9,371 nt of DNA. Origin: HO2-45-28 sp964412115. Its GTDB lineage: Bacteria > Patescibacteriota > Minisyncoccia > HO2-45-28. The position numbers and the translations under genes were made by a program. Location of the stretch: assembly GCA_964412115.1 (NCBI GenBank), contig CAYPMM010000030.1:1-9371 (forward strand), written 5' to 3'. Under the pieces are notes generated by a model, which worked only from the letters and a program-made list of their open reading frames with translations, was not told the DNA's origin and searched no databases. Positions 1 to 5,661 of the stretch are shown in pieces; position 1 is the first letter of the stretch; each line of letters starts with the position of its first letter.

Positions 1-956
1 CCGACATAATCCAGCGTGATGCCGACCGACTTCATGTACGCGTCCACATTCTTTTGGATCGCCTGCATGATCGCGGCCGCCTGCGAGTTCCCTTCGTTGA
101 ACGTGCGGATCGTGAACTCGGCGCACGCCAGGGCCTGCACCTTGCTGCGCACCACGGTGTCCATCACCTCTTTCAAGCTCCTGCCGTTGAACACGGAGGT
201 GAAGACGACCTCGGGCTTGGTGCGGTCGCCCTTCGGGGGGTTGACACCGAACCGATGCAGAAATCGCGGGGCGTTTTCCTCCAGCACCGAAGCTGCGATC
301 GAGATGCCGATGGTGATGTTCAGGCCCTCCTTGCTCTGGCAGGGGAAGCCCTCCTTCTTTACCGTGGTCCCGCGGTCGGTTGCGTCCACCCATTCCCTGT
401 TGTACGGCGTCCGGTCCACGATGATCAGGCGCCCTGCCGGAACGTAGTAGTTGGACATCAGGCCCGAATTCTCGAGCTTGACGTGCGGAATGACAAACCG
501 CTTGGCCGCGATCTTGTTTTCCTTCAGATATTCCTCCGACCCGAACTTGGCTTGACTCTCCTTGTTGGCCCCGACGTCGGGGATGTAGAACGCCGACTCG
601 TTGGGGAGGATGAAATAGGCCTCGGTGTAGTCGTACTTGTCGTAGTAGGCCTGCGTCGGCGAAGCCCCGAAGAGCACGCAGAGCATCAAAGCCCCCAGCA
701 CGACAGCCAGACCCTCCTTCAGGTACTTCCACCAGATCGCCGCGATGACAACCAGGAGGACGAGGAATGAGACACCGAGGTTTTTGAAAAGCCCCATGCC
801 CACCACGGACATCACGTACGAGACGTCGCTGTTCTCAAACTGTTTCCCGGCGACCTGGCCGGTGAGGACTGTGGCCACCGGATTGAGGAGGAGATTGACC
901 CACCCGTAAAAAAGCAGAACAACGACGGTTGCGATACTGCGCTTCATGATGCTCAT
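1..956 (-). CDS. SPFH/Band 7-like multi-pass membrane protein, N-terminal part (partial)
   Basis: This open frame has no stop and continues past the left edge; 318 codons are visible. The start is ATG at 956-954, chosen because GGAG (963-966) lies 6 nt upstream. The N-terminus has a hydrophobic stretch at about residues 7-31, then two more at about 60-76 (including LVLLVVIAAIWW) and 82-98, so it should be anchored in the cytoplasmic membrane. Residues from about 150 onward look like an SPFH/prohibitin-type domain: a beta-rich part (FVIPHVKLENSG, LNITIGISIAASV) followed by a helical part with RSLKEVMDTVVRSKVQALA near 259-277 and a terminal GITLDYV, which resembles the end of the SPFH core. SPFH proteins generally scaffold membrane microdomains or proteases; the role here is unknown. 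Codons are GC-rich and mostly C- or G-ending, unlike the adjacent recombinase gene. The family call is by eye and could be wrong; the reading frame itself is secure. Confidence 0.72.
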   Translation of the reverse strand, partial: MSIMKRSIATVVVLLFYGWVNLLLNPVATVLTGQVAGKQFENSDVSYVMSVVGMGLFKNLGVSFLVLLVVIAAIWWKYLKEGLAVVLGALMLCVLFGASPTQAYYDKYDYTEAYFILPNESAFYIPDVGANKESQAKFGSEEYLKENKIAAKRFVIPHVKLENSGLMSNYYVPAGRLIIVDRTPYNREWVDATDRGTTVKKEGFPCQSKEGLNITIGISIAASVLEENAPRFLHRFGVNPPKGDRTKPEVVFTSVFNGRSLKEVMDTVVRSKVQALACAEFTIRTFNEGNSQAAAIMQAIQKNVDAYMKSVGITLDYV

Positions 957-983
957 GCGATTCTCCTTTTCGGCTGTTGTCAA

Positions 984-1019
984 TTAGGAGTCGGGGTTGC
1001 CGATAAACCCGTATCCTAA
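984..1019 (-). promoter_or_regulatory. stem-loop in the 5' UTR of the SPFH-like gene
   Basis: TTAGGA (984-989) pairs with TCCTAA (1014-1019), and inside it GGGTT (994-998) pairs with AACCC (1006-1010). It lies between the predicted transcription start near 1032 and the GGAG box at 963-966. It may stabilise the mRNA or control translation; that role is inferred. Confidence 0.5.
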
Positions 1020-1038
1020 ACTAAACTAACTCACAGAA

Positions 1039-1067
1039 AGTTTATCATACCATATGACTTTTGTCAA
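1039..1067 (-). promoter_or_regulatory. sigma70-type promoter for the SPFH-like gene
   Basis: On the minus strand, TTGACA (1062-1067) is followed by a 17-nt spacer and TAAACT (1039-1044, 4 of 6 matches to TATAAT). Transcription would start near 1032 and leave a leader of about 75 nt. The core resembles the toxin-antitoxin promoter at 3968-3995: both have TTGACAAAAGT and GATAAACTT. Confidence 0.6.
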
Positions 1068-1091
1068 TAGGTCGTAAAATTACGGCGGGTT

Positions 1092-1097
1092 TATTAT
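1092..1097 (+). promoter_or_regulatory. -10 box for the recombinase gene (leaderless)
   Basis: TATTAT ends 6 nt before the ATG at 1104 and there is no Shine-Dalgarno, which predicts transcription starting at or next to the start codon. No good -35 hexamer is seen at 16-18 nt spacing. Confidence 0.4.
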
Positions 1098-1103
1098 AAG
1101 ATT

Positions 1104-2006
1104 ATGAAACAATATGGCAAAAACGATTTTTTGAGGCGATACTTGGAATATCTGGAAATTGAAAAGGGGCGGAGTTTGAAGACGGTTGAAAATTACGGCC
1201 GGTATCTTTCCGTTTTTTTTGATTTTGCCAAAATCGGGTCGCCTGCCGACATAACGGACGAAGCTGTGCGCGACTTCCGGCTTTGGCTCAACCGCAAAAA
1301 TCTCAAGAAAAAAACGCAAAATTATCATTTGATTGCGCTTCGCGGATTTTTGAAATACTTGGCGCGCCAGGAAGTGCCGTCTTTGGCCGCCGAAAAAATA
1401 GAGCTGGCAAAAGTTGGCGAGCGCGAAATTGACTTAATATCGGAGGACGACTTAGAGCGGCTTCTTTCTGCTCCTGCCGGAAAAGAGGCAAAAATTTTAA
1501 GAGACCGAGCGATTCTGGAGCTTTTGTTTTCAACGGGGCTTCGTGTTTCCGAGCTTTGCTCGCTTAATCGCGACTCCGTTAATTTAAAAAAAGGGGAATT
1601 TAGCGTTCGTGGCAAGGGCGAAAAAGTAAGGCTCGTTTTTTTGTCTGACAGCGCGAAAACCGCCGTTGAAAACTGGCTGACCAAGCGCGCCGATGTCCAC
1701 GAAGCATTGTTTGTCAATTTTAAGCCCGGGAAAAAAAATAACTTGGATGAAAACGAGCGTTTAACACCTCGTTCGGTTGAACGCATTATCAAGCGCTACG
1801 CGATTAAAGCCGGAATTACAAAAAAAGTGACGCCTCATGTTTTGCGCCACTGCTTTGCCACCGATCTTCTTTCGGGCGGAGCGGATTTGCGCTCGGTCCA
1901 GATGATGCTGGGGCATGCCAACATTTCCACTACCCAAATTTACACCCACGTCACCAACCGCCAGCTCAAAGATATTCACAAGGCGTTTCATAATAAAAAA
2001 AAATAG
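1104..2006 (+). CDS. tyrosine recombinase, XerC/XerD family
   Basis: This 300-aa protein has the normal length for a XerC/D site-specific recombinase, which resolves chromosome dimers at dif or integrates elements by DNA strand exchange through a phosphotyrosine. Residues 8-90 form the SAM-like core-binding domain (LEIEKGRSLKTVENYGRYL). The catalytic domain from about 108 carries the complete set: R147 in TGLRVSEL, K171 in VRGKGEK, H245 and R248 in PHVLRHCFATDLL, H271 in MLGHANISTTQIYTHV and the nucleophile Y280. The start ATG at 1104 has no ribosome-binding site but lies 6 nt after a -10-like box. The gene ends in an A-run encoding KKK, and that run serves as the T-tract of the opposing terminator. 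No dif-like site or other integrase partner was recognised, so a housekeeping Xer role is more likely than a mobile-element integrase, but XerC cannot be told from XerD here. Confidence 0.93.
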   Translation: MKQYGKNDFLRRYLEYLEIEKGRSLKTVENYGRYLSVFFDFAKIGSPADITDEAVRDFRLWLNRKNLKKKTQNYHLIALRGFLKYLARQEVPSLAAEKIELAKVGEREIDLISEDDLERLLSAPAGKEAKILRDRAILELLFSTGLRVSELCSLNRDSVNLKKGEFSVRGKGEKVRLVFLSDSAKTAVENWLTKRADVHEALFVNFKPGKKNNLDENERLTPRSVERIIKRYAIKAGITKKVTPHVLRHCFATDLLSGGADLRSVQMMLGHANISTTQIYTHVTNRQLKDIHKAFHNKKK

Positions 2007-2027
2007 TCCCGAAACCTCGGGACTATT
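1995..2027 (-). terminator. intrinsic terminator of the dehydrogenase-aldolase operon
   Basis: The arms 2002-2012 and 2017-2027 form a perfect 11-bp stem around a 4-nt loop. On the minus strand it is followed by a T-run (1995-2003). The hairpin includes the stop codons of both convergent genes, TAG at 2004-2006 for the recombinase and TAG at 2023-2025 for the aldolase. Toward the plus strand there is no good T-run, so it should mainly stop minus-strand transcription. Confidence 0.88.
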
Positions 2028-2715
2028 GAGTTAAAAATTCTCTGTCTTTCAAAAATCTTTTAATGCCGTTTTCGGTAAGACCCATCGGGTCCGAAAACAT
2101 TTCCCAGAATATCTCGGGTGGCATGGACACGATGTCTGCTCCGCAATCGGCCGCAAGCTGAACGCGTGTGACGTCCCGTATGCTTGCCGCAAGAATTTGC
2201 GAGCCGAAACGGTAACGATCTCGGCAGCCGACCATTTTTTCAAGGTCGCTTCGTGTTTGCGCTTCGACGCCATCGCCCCATTTTTCTTTTAGTTTCGCTT
2301 CCTGCCTTCCCATGAAATAACTTACGAAAGTCGCGCCGGATCTCATGGCCAAAAGCGCTTGAGGCGGAGTAAAAACGAGTGTTATGTCCGTCTTTATCTC
2401 CCGCCTTTGGCGCAGAAGTCTTGACGCTTTCAGGCCACGCGGATTCATCGGAAGCCTTATCATTATTTTTCCCGGGCAAATTACTTCAAGTTCCGCGCCT
2501 TCCAAAAACATCTTTTCGGCGGTTTGATCTTCTTTGACTTGCGCGCTAACACTTTCAAGGCCGCTTATGCCGCACATCTCGGCAATCATTTTTCTGTAAT
2601 CCGGGCGGTTGGCTTTTTGGGCCAGAGTAGGATTGGTGGTAACGCCCGAAACAAGTCCGGTGTCGGCCGCGTTTCTTACCGCTTCCACACTGCAGGTGTC
2701 AAGAAATAATTTCAC
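2023..2715 (-). CDS. transaldolase / fructose-6-phosphate aldolase family protein with altered active site
   Basis: This 230-aa protein is the length of the small TalC/FSA group of (beta/alpha)8 aldolases, which form a Schiff base between a lysine and a sugar phosphate. Family landmarks are present: LDT with D6, GVTTNPT at 24-30, GLKA at 94-97, and ILAASIRD at 174-181. The strand that normally reads VK[VI]P with the catalytic lysine reads MIRLPMN here, putting R87 at the lysine position (codon AGG, minus strand). K83 lies four residues earlier and does not align. The enzyme may therefore be inactive as a classical aldolase or use another chemistry. The start is GTG at 2715-2713, overlapping the TGA of the upstream gene (GTGA), with GGAGGG just upstream, so translation is probably coupled. 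Family membership is confident; the substrate is unknown. Confidence 0.85.
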   Translation of the reverse strand: MKLFLDTCSVEAVRNAADTGLVSGVTTNPTLAQKANRPDYRKMIAEMCGISGLESVSAQVKEDQTAEKMFLEGAELEVICPGKIMIRLPMNPRGLKASRLLRQRREIKTDITLVFTPPQALLAMRSGATFVSYFMGRQEAKLKEKWGDGVEAQTRSDLEKMVGCRDRYRFGSQILAASIRDVTRVQLAADCGADIVSMPPEIFWEMFSDPMGLTENGIKRFLKDREFLTQ

Positions 2716-3899
2716 TTCTCGCCCTCCTCGTCCTTATTTTCCAGGAACGGTTTAAGCGTCATTATGGGCGCTATTTTCATTTTTACCAACTCTTTTAAAA
2801 CCTCTTCAAAATCCGCGGCTTCGTGCGGAAGGCGAACGCCGGACGGAAATTTATTTTCGGCAAGCATATTCGCGATTACCGCGACCGCGCTTGAGGTCGC
2901 GATTTGCATCGCGGAAAGTCCGGTTTTCGGGTCGCGGTAGATTATTGTTTCAATTTGCTGGATTTTTCGCCAGTCTTTTTTAAAAACAATCCTGAAAACC
3001 AAATAATCTTTTTCGGCTTCCGGCATGTTTTGGTCAAAAAGCAGCTCGGTAACTTCAAGCGGCACAATGCGGTTGGCGCCTACCAACAACCCTTTTTCCG
3101 AAAGAAGGCCAAGCTCTTTTAGCGCCATAAGGACTTGGTGGTGGCCTTTTAGCCGAAGCGTTTTTGAAAATGCGTTTTTAACCCCGTTCTCCCGAAGCGC
3201 TTTTGCCGTCGGACCGAAAGGCATTCGGGTATAAAACGCCTCGTAGTCCTCTTCATGGTCGCCCGACTCAATCAAGGAATAACCCGCAAGCGCCTCAACT
3301 TCTTTTATCTCGCCGTCTTCAAGAACGGCCGTTTTGCCGACATATTCGTGAAAAACGCCGGCAAAAAGTTTGGCGTAGCGAAAAGCGGTTTTTGGTTTGG
3401 AAGCAATTCCTCCGACATAAATTTCAACTTTATCCGCCTGCCACTTTTTGGCGCCGCCCACAGCAATTATGTCCGAAAGGCCCGGCTCAACTCCGCAGTT
3501 GGGAATTATCGTAACATTTTTTTCTTCGGCCTGTTCGTTCAGTTCAAGCTGACGCGCGACGACGCCTTCGTCAAAGCCGTAGTCGCAGTAGTGCGTTCCG
3601 GCTTTAATCGCGAGTTTTGTCAGTTCCAGATTGAATCTGTGCGGAAGCGCGCTTATTAAAACGTCAAAACGGGAAACCAGTTTGACAACTTTGTCGTTAA
3701 AGTCGTCCGCGACGGCGCATATGAAAGAGGTTTTGCATTCGGGTCCCAGAATTTTTTTCAGCTCAATTGCGGCGCTAGCGCTTTTTTGGTGGTTTATATC
3801 CACAAGAGCTATTTGTTTCGCGCCGTAGTGTTTGGCCAAAAAGTATGCCACGGCCTGTCCCTGACGCCCCTTCGCGCCGAAGATTATGAAGCTGGCCAT
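2712..3899 (-). CDS. saccharopine dehydrogenase-like NAD(P)-dependent oxidoreductase
   Basis: This 395-aa protein begins with a Rossmann fold: FGAKGRQGQA supplies the glycines G8, G11 and G14, and D34 at the end of the second strand suggests NAD rather than NADP. The family signature follows: ISALPHRFNLELTKLAIKAGTHYCDYGFD (shown here as positions 82-110) and PNCGVEPGLSD at 133-143. The rest matches the C-terminal domain of the saccharopine dehydrogenase, lysine dehydrogenase and carboxynorspermidine synthase group in length and layout. These enzymes act on amino-acid-derived imines or secondary amines in the cytoplasm; the substrate cannot be read from this sequence. It is the first gene of a two-gene operon and its last codons overlap the aldolase start. 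The upstream SD (AAAGGGG) is weak. A promoter at 3935-3964 gives a leader of about 30 nt. Confidence 0.88.
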   Translation of the reverse strand: MASFIIFGAKGRQGQAVAYFLAKHYGAKQIALVDINHQKSASAAIELKKILGPECKTSFICAVADDFNDKVVKLVSRFDVLISALPHRFNLELTKLAIKAGTHYCDYGFDEGVVARQLELNEQAEEKNVTIIPNCGVEPGLSDIIAVGGAKKWQADKVEIYVGGIASKPKTAFRYAKLFAGVFHEYVGKTAVLEDGEIKEVEALAGYSLIESGDHEEDYEAFYTRMPFGPTAKALRENGVKNAFSKTLRLKGHHQVLMALKELGLLSEKGLLVGANRIVPLEVTELLFDQNMPEAEKDYLVFRIVFKKDWRKIQQIETIIYRDPKTGLSAMQIATSSAVAVIANMLAENKFPSGVRLPHEAADFEEVLKELVKMKIAPIMTLKPFLENKDEEGEK

Positions 3900-3934
3900 T
3901 CCCCGCCCCTTTCAAAGAAACCAAAACCCGCTTT

Positions 3935-3964
3935 AATTTAGCCAGATTTTGTGGTATTTTTCAA
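3935..3964 (-). promoter_or_regulatory. promoter for the dehydrogenase-aldolase operon
   Basis: On the minus strand TTGAAA (3959-3964) is followed by an 18-nt spacer and TAAATT (3935-3940). Its -35 box is only 3 bp from the oppositely directed -35 box of the toxin-antitoxin promoter (3968-3973), so a protein bound at the palindrome could affect both. Confidence 0.5.
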
Positions 3965-3967
3965 CCC

Positions 3968-3995
3968 TTGACAAAAGTTTATCTTAAGATAAACT
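3968..3995 (+). promoter_or_regulatory. promoter of the toxin-antitoxin operon
   Basis: TTGACA (3968-3973), a 16-nt spacer and TAAACT (3990-3995) lie just before the antitoxin ATG at 4004. The predicted start, about 4002-4003, makes the mRNA leaderless or nearly so; there is no Shine-Dalgarno. Confidence 0.65.
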
Positions 3996-3996
3996 T
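3975..3996. promoter_or_regulatory. 22-bp perfect palindrome, likely antitoxin operator
   Basis: The half-site AAGTTTATCTT is followed directly by its exact reverse complement, centred on CTTAAG. It covers the spacer and the -10 box of the toxin-antitoxin promoter. This is where a Phd/YefM-type antitoxin dimer, alone or with toxin, would bind to repress its own operon. The palindrome is seen; autoregulation is inferred from the family. Confidence 0.75.
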
Positions 3997-4003
3997 AATT
4001 TAT

Positions 4004-4231
4004 ATGAATAAACTTATCGGATTAAAAGAACTTAGGGAAAACGCGGATGTTTATATATCGGAGGTGGAAAAAGGGAAATCGTTTATAGTGGTCAGGCGGT
4101 CCAAGCCCGTTTTTAAAATAGCGCCGCCAAGTGAAGACAACGAGGCGTGGGAGACCGTGGTTAATTTCACCGACTTTTACAAAGACGGAATTTCGGCAAG
4201 ACAGCTTTTAAAAAGGATCGGCTCTTTGTAA
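4004..4231 (+). CDS. type II antitoxin, Phd/YefM family
   Basis: This 75-aa protein has the Phd/YefM layout: an N-terminal DNA-binding and dimerisation part (IGLKELRENADVYISEVEKG, then SFIVVRRSKPVFKIAP up to about residue 41) and a C-terminal segment of about 45-75 that would wrap around and block the toxin. The frame can be extended back to a TTG at 3968, but that codon lies inside the -35 box, so ATG 4004 is the start. The stop is 3 nt from the toxin start, giving a tight two-gene operon. Expression is probably self-repressed through the palindrome at 3975-3996. A solitary regulator of another type is unlikely given the adjacent RelE-like gene. Confidence 0.85.
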   Translation: MNKLIGLKELRENADVYISEVEKGKSFIVVRRSKPVFKIAPPSEDNEAWETVVNFTDFYKDGISARQLLKRIGSL

Positions 4232-4234
4232 AAA

Positions 4235-4477
4235 ATGAAAAGTTTTGAAAAGGAATTAAAAAAATTTTCTAAAAAAGAAATAGAAAGAATTGAATTTTTA
4301 CTGCAAAAAATTATAAACAAGGACTTTGACGGGTTGGATCAGAAAGAACTTAAAGGACTTAAAAAGATTTTTCGCCTGCGAAAAGGCAGTATCCGCATTA
4401 TTTTTAATTTGGAGGACAAAAAAGAGCCGAGAATTCTCGTAATTGAGCGAAAGTCCGATACGACTTATAATTTGTAA
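4235..4477 (+). CDS. type II toxin, RelE/ParE superfamily
   Basis: This 80-aa basic protein has the RelE fold signature: two N-terminal helices (1-30), then LKGLKKIFRLRKGSIRIIF at 39-57 with R47, R49 and R54, then ILVIERKSDTTYNL with R72 and Y78. In RelE-type mRNA interferases such arginines and a C-terminal tyrosine bind and cut mRNA in the ribosomal A site; ParE relatives instead poison gyrase, so the target is not settled. It is directly downstream of the antitoxin. Oddly, codons 78-79 (TAT AAT) form a perfect -10 box, with TTGAGC 17 nt upstream, placing the tRNA-Arg promoter inside the toxin gene. The start is ATG 4235 after a poor SD (spacer TAAAAA), consistent with coupling to the antitoxin. 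Confidence 0.85.
   Translation: MKSFEKELKKFSKKEIERIEFLLQKIINKDFDGLDQKELKGLKKIFRLRKGSIRIIFNLEDKKEPRILVIERKSDTTYNL
4443..4471 (+). promoter_or_regulatory. tRNA-Arg promoter inside the toxin coding sequence
   Basis: TTGAGC (4443-4448), a 17-nt spacer and TATAAT (4466-4471) predict transcription starting about 4478, 2 nt before the tRNA 5' end. This would uncouple the tRNA from the repressed toxin-antitoxin promoter. Confidence 0.55.
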
Positions 4478-4479
4478 AC

Positions 4480-4552
4480 GCGCCCGTAGCTCAATGGACA
4501 GAGCGCCTGGCTTCGGACCAGGAGGTTGTGGGTTCGAGTCCTGCCGGGCGCG
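4480..4552 (+). tRNA. tRNA-Arg (anticodon UCG)
   Basis: The full cloverleaf is visible. The acceptor GCGCCCG pairs with CGGGCGC, and the D-arm is GCTC...GAGC. The anticodon stem CCTGG/CCAGG encloses loop CTTCGGA, giving anticodon TCG (reads CGA). The T-arm GTGGG/CCTGC carries loop TTCGAGT, and the discriminator is G. The next bases are CAA, so CCA is not encoded and must be added, which fits the CCA-adding enzyme at 7715-9208. It starts 2 nt after the toxin stop. Confidence 0.96.
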
Positions 4553-4559
4553 CAAAATT

Positions 4560-4874
4560 TTACTTCTCAAATATCCACTCTTTTAAGTTTTCGTATGAGC
4601 CCGGGTTGCAGATGAGGCGGTCGAGCTTGGCGTCGTAAAAACTGGGCACTATCATGTTGCCGGAGCAATTCGCGTCGTAATGGCGCTTTAGCGAATCCAT
4701 TCTGGCCTGGTTTGTTTCGTTATATATTTTTTCGTGCTTCGTGCCTTCCCACACTTCTAATTTTTCAAATTCAACTCCTTCGGAAGCCAACTTTTCAACC
4801 GCAGGTTCAATAGCCTCGCAAAAAGGACAGCCATTCCCGTAAAAATATGTCAGTTTTTTCACTAAGTGATTCAT
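4560..4874 (-). CDS. glutaredoxin/thioredoxin-fold protein with CPFC motif
   Basis: This 104-aa protein begins with a short strand (KKLTYFYGNG) and the redox motif C16-P17-F18-C19. A helix (EPAVEKLASEG), a second strand with VEFEKLEVWE, and a cis-proline loop IVPSFY (P77) complete a thioredoxin-like fold. CPFC is typical of glutaredoxin-like and DsbA-like thiol oxidoreductases. No signal peptide is seen, so a cytoplasmic disulfide reductase is likely. The insert around 44-70 (KHEKIYNETNQARMDSLKRHY) and the extra C70 and C89 are beyond a minimal glutaredoxin. The ATG at 4874 has no SD; TATAAT at 4882-4887 is 7 nt upstream, so the mRNA is probably leaderless. The gene converges on tRNA-Arg with a 7-nt gap. 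Confidence 0.82.
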   Translation of the reverse strand: MNHLVKKLTYFYGNGCPFCEAIEPAVEKLASEGVEFEKLEVWEGTKHEKIYNETNQARMDSLKRHYDANCSGNMIVPSFYDAKLDRLICNPGSYENLKEWIFEK

Positions 4875-4881
4875 GTTTTTG

Positions 4882-4887
4882 ATTATA
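4882..4887 (-). promoter_or_regulatory. -10 box of the glutaredoxin-like gene (leaderless)
   Basis: TATAAT on the minus strand is 7 nt before the ATG at 4874. The -35 region falls in the T-run of the upstream gene's terminator and has no clear hexamer. Confidence 0.5.
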
Positions 4888-4900
4888 CTAAAAAATTAAA

Positions 4901-4935
4901 AAATAAAAAACAGGGGCGAGATTTCTCTCGCCCCT
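4901..4935 (-). terminator. intrinsic terminator after the 190-aa gene
   Basis: Arms 4912-4920 and 4927-4935 (AGGGGCGAG/CTCGCCCCT) make a perfect 9-bp stem with a 6-nt loop. On the minus strand it is followed by a T-rich tract (TGTTTTTTATTTTT) at 4901-4911 and beyond. Confidence 0.92.
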
Positions 4936-4957
4936 TGGCTCTTTCGAGCCGATGTTG

Positions 4958-5530
4958 CTAGTTGAAGATGCTGCTCGGCTTCGAGCTTCCGGAGAGCCTC
5001 ATCTCCTTGACGATCTCGGGAAGCGGCACTCCGGTCTCGCGATGGAGCACGACTGCCGCGAAGAGATCGTTCAAGGATATCGGAACGATATTCTTGACGA
5101 CCTCTGGATCCGTGATACCGGCCGCGAACAGCAGAGCGACCTTGGCCGACGGGTTGCCCACGAGGAAGGGCGTCATCATCGAGATGTAAAGCGGAACGCC
5201 GCCGATGTTCCGCGGCAAATCGTTCAGGAACTCGGCCGCGTTTTCGATGAGGGCGCTTCTGATCTCCTTCTCGCTCGTGATTGTGGCGTGATACGTGGCC
5301 ACCCTGACGATAAACTCCATCTCCTCGGCAGGTCCTTCGAAAACAGTCCGGTCCTTGCAGCCGAGAATGTTGGTGTTGACGGCCACTCGCGTACGCGAAA
5401 GGCCTGTCACATGGCCGCCGAAACCGAGCTCGAAGACGACCAGGCTTTCCAAAGCCTTGGAGGCCGCCTCCTCGCTGGTCACGGGCGGACACTCCATGCC
5501 GTTGTTGCGGAAATTCGTTACGGTGATCAC
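4958..5530 (-). CDS. conserved-looking protein of unknown function (190 aa)
   Basis: I do not recognise this protein. It is 190 aa, soluble-looking, with no signal peptide or clear membrane helix; a hydrophobic run KVALLFAAGI at about 130-139 is more likely buried. It contains three cysteines (14, 58 and none paired closely) and repeated acidic/hydrophobic helices such as EEAASKALESLVVFELGFGG and EIRSALIENAAEFLNDLP. The start is GTG at 5530-5528 with GGAGGG (5537-5542) 6 nt upstream. The codons are GC-rich and C-ending, like the SPFH-like gene and the 70-aa gene and unlike the flanking leaderless genes. It lies downstream of the 70-aa membrane protein gene, separated by about 130 nt with two hairpins, and ends at a strong terminator. 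Good initiation signals, even codon use and the terminator argue for a real, well-expressed gene. Confidence 0.72.
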   Translation of the reverse strand: MITVTNFRNNGMECPPVTSEEAASKALESLVVFELGFGGHVTGLSRTRVAVNTNILGCKDRTVFEGPAEEMEFIVRVATYHATITSEKEIRSALIENAAEFLNDLPRNIGGVPLYISMMTPFLVGNPSAKVALLFAAGITDPEVVKNIVPISLNDLFAAVVLHRETGVPLPEIVKEMRLSGSSKPSSIFN

Positions 5531-5580
5531 GTTGTTCCCTCCTCTGTTGTGTTAAAAAAGAACCTTCCGAAACTTCCCCG

Positions 5581-5614
5581 CCAAGAAAGTCCTTTCGTTT
5601 GAGAACTTTCTTGG
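5581..5614 (-). promoter_or_regulatory. 12-bp intercistronic stem-loop
   Basis: CCAAGAAAGTCC (5581-5592) and GAACTTTCTTGG (5603-5614) pair with one position that is a G-U pair in the minus-strand RNA. It sits about 50 nt before the 190-aa gene start. A T-run (5553-5558) lies about 22 nt downstream, too far for a canonical terminator. It may be an mRNA processing or stability element. Confidence 0.55.
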
Positions 5615-5619
5615 TAGGA

Positions 5620-5641
5620 GGACAACTGGTTTCGGTTGTCC
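5620..5641 (-). promoter_or_regulatory. 7-bp intercistronic stem-loop
   Basis: GGACAAC (5620-5626) pairs perfectly with GTTGTCC (5635-5641) around an 8-nt loop. It is in the gap between the 70-aa and 190-aa genes, next to the 12-bp stem. Confidence 0.5.
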
Positions 5642-5661
5642 AACGTTGCTTTTTTTGGCGT

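Noticed and set aside
54..770. Long plus-strand ORF of 238 codons near the left edge
   Set aside because: It is a shadow of the minus-strand SPFH-like gene: GC-rich antisense frame, odd amino-acid composition, and no promoter or RBS. The minus frame has membrane helices, a domain-like pattern and a good SD.
1104..2006. Recombinase as the integrase of a mobile element bounded by the tRNA genes
   Set aside because: It is not next to a tRNA, no matching attachment repeats flank it, and neighbours are metabolic genes; a chromosomal Xer role is simpler.
3968..4003. TTG-initiated extension of the antitoxin by 12 codons
   Set aside because: The TTG is the -35 box itself and lies upstream of the predicted transcription start.
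4896..5602. Overlapping long ORFs on both strands across the 190-aa gene
   Set aside because: They are rich in R, G, D and H as expected for shifted GC-rich frames, and lack initiation signals; one runs through the terminator hairpin.
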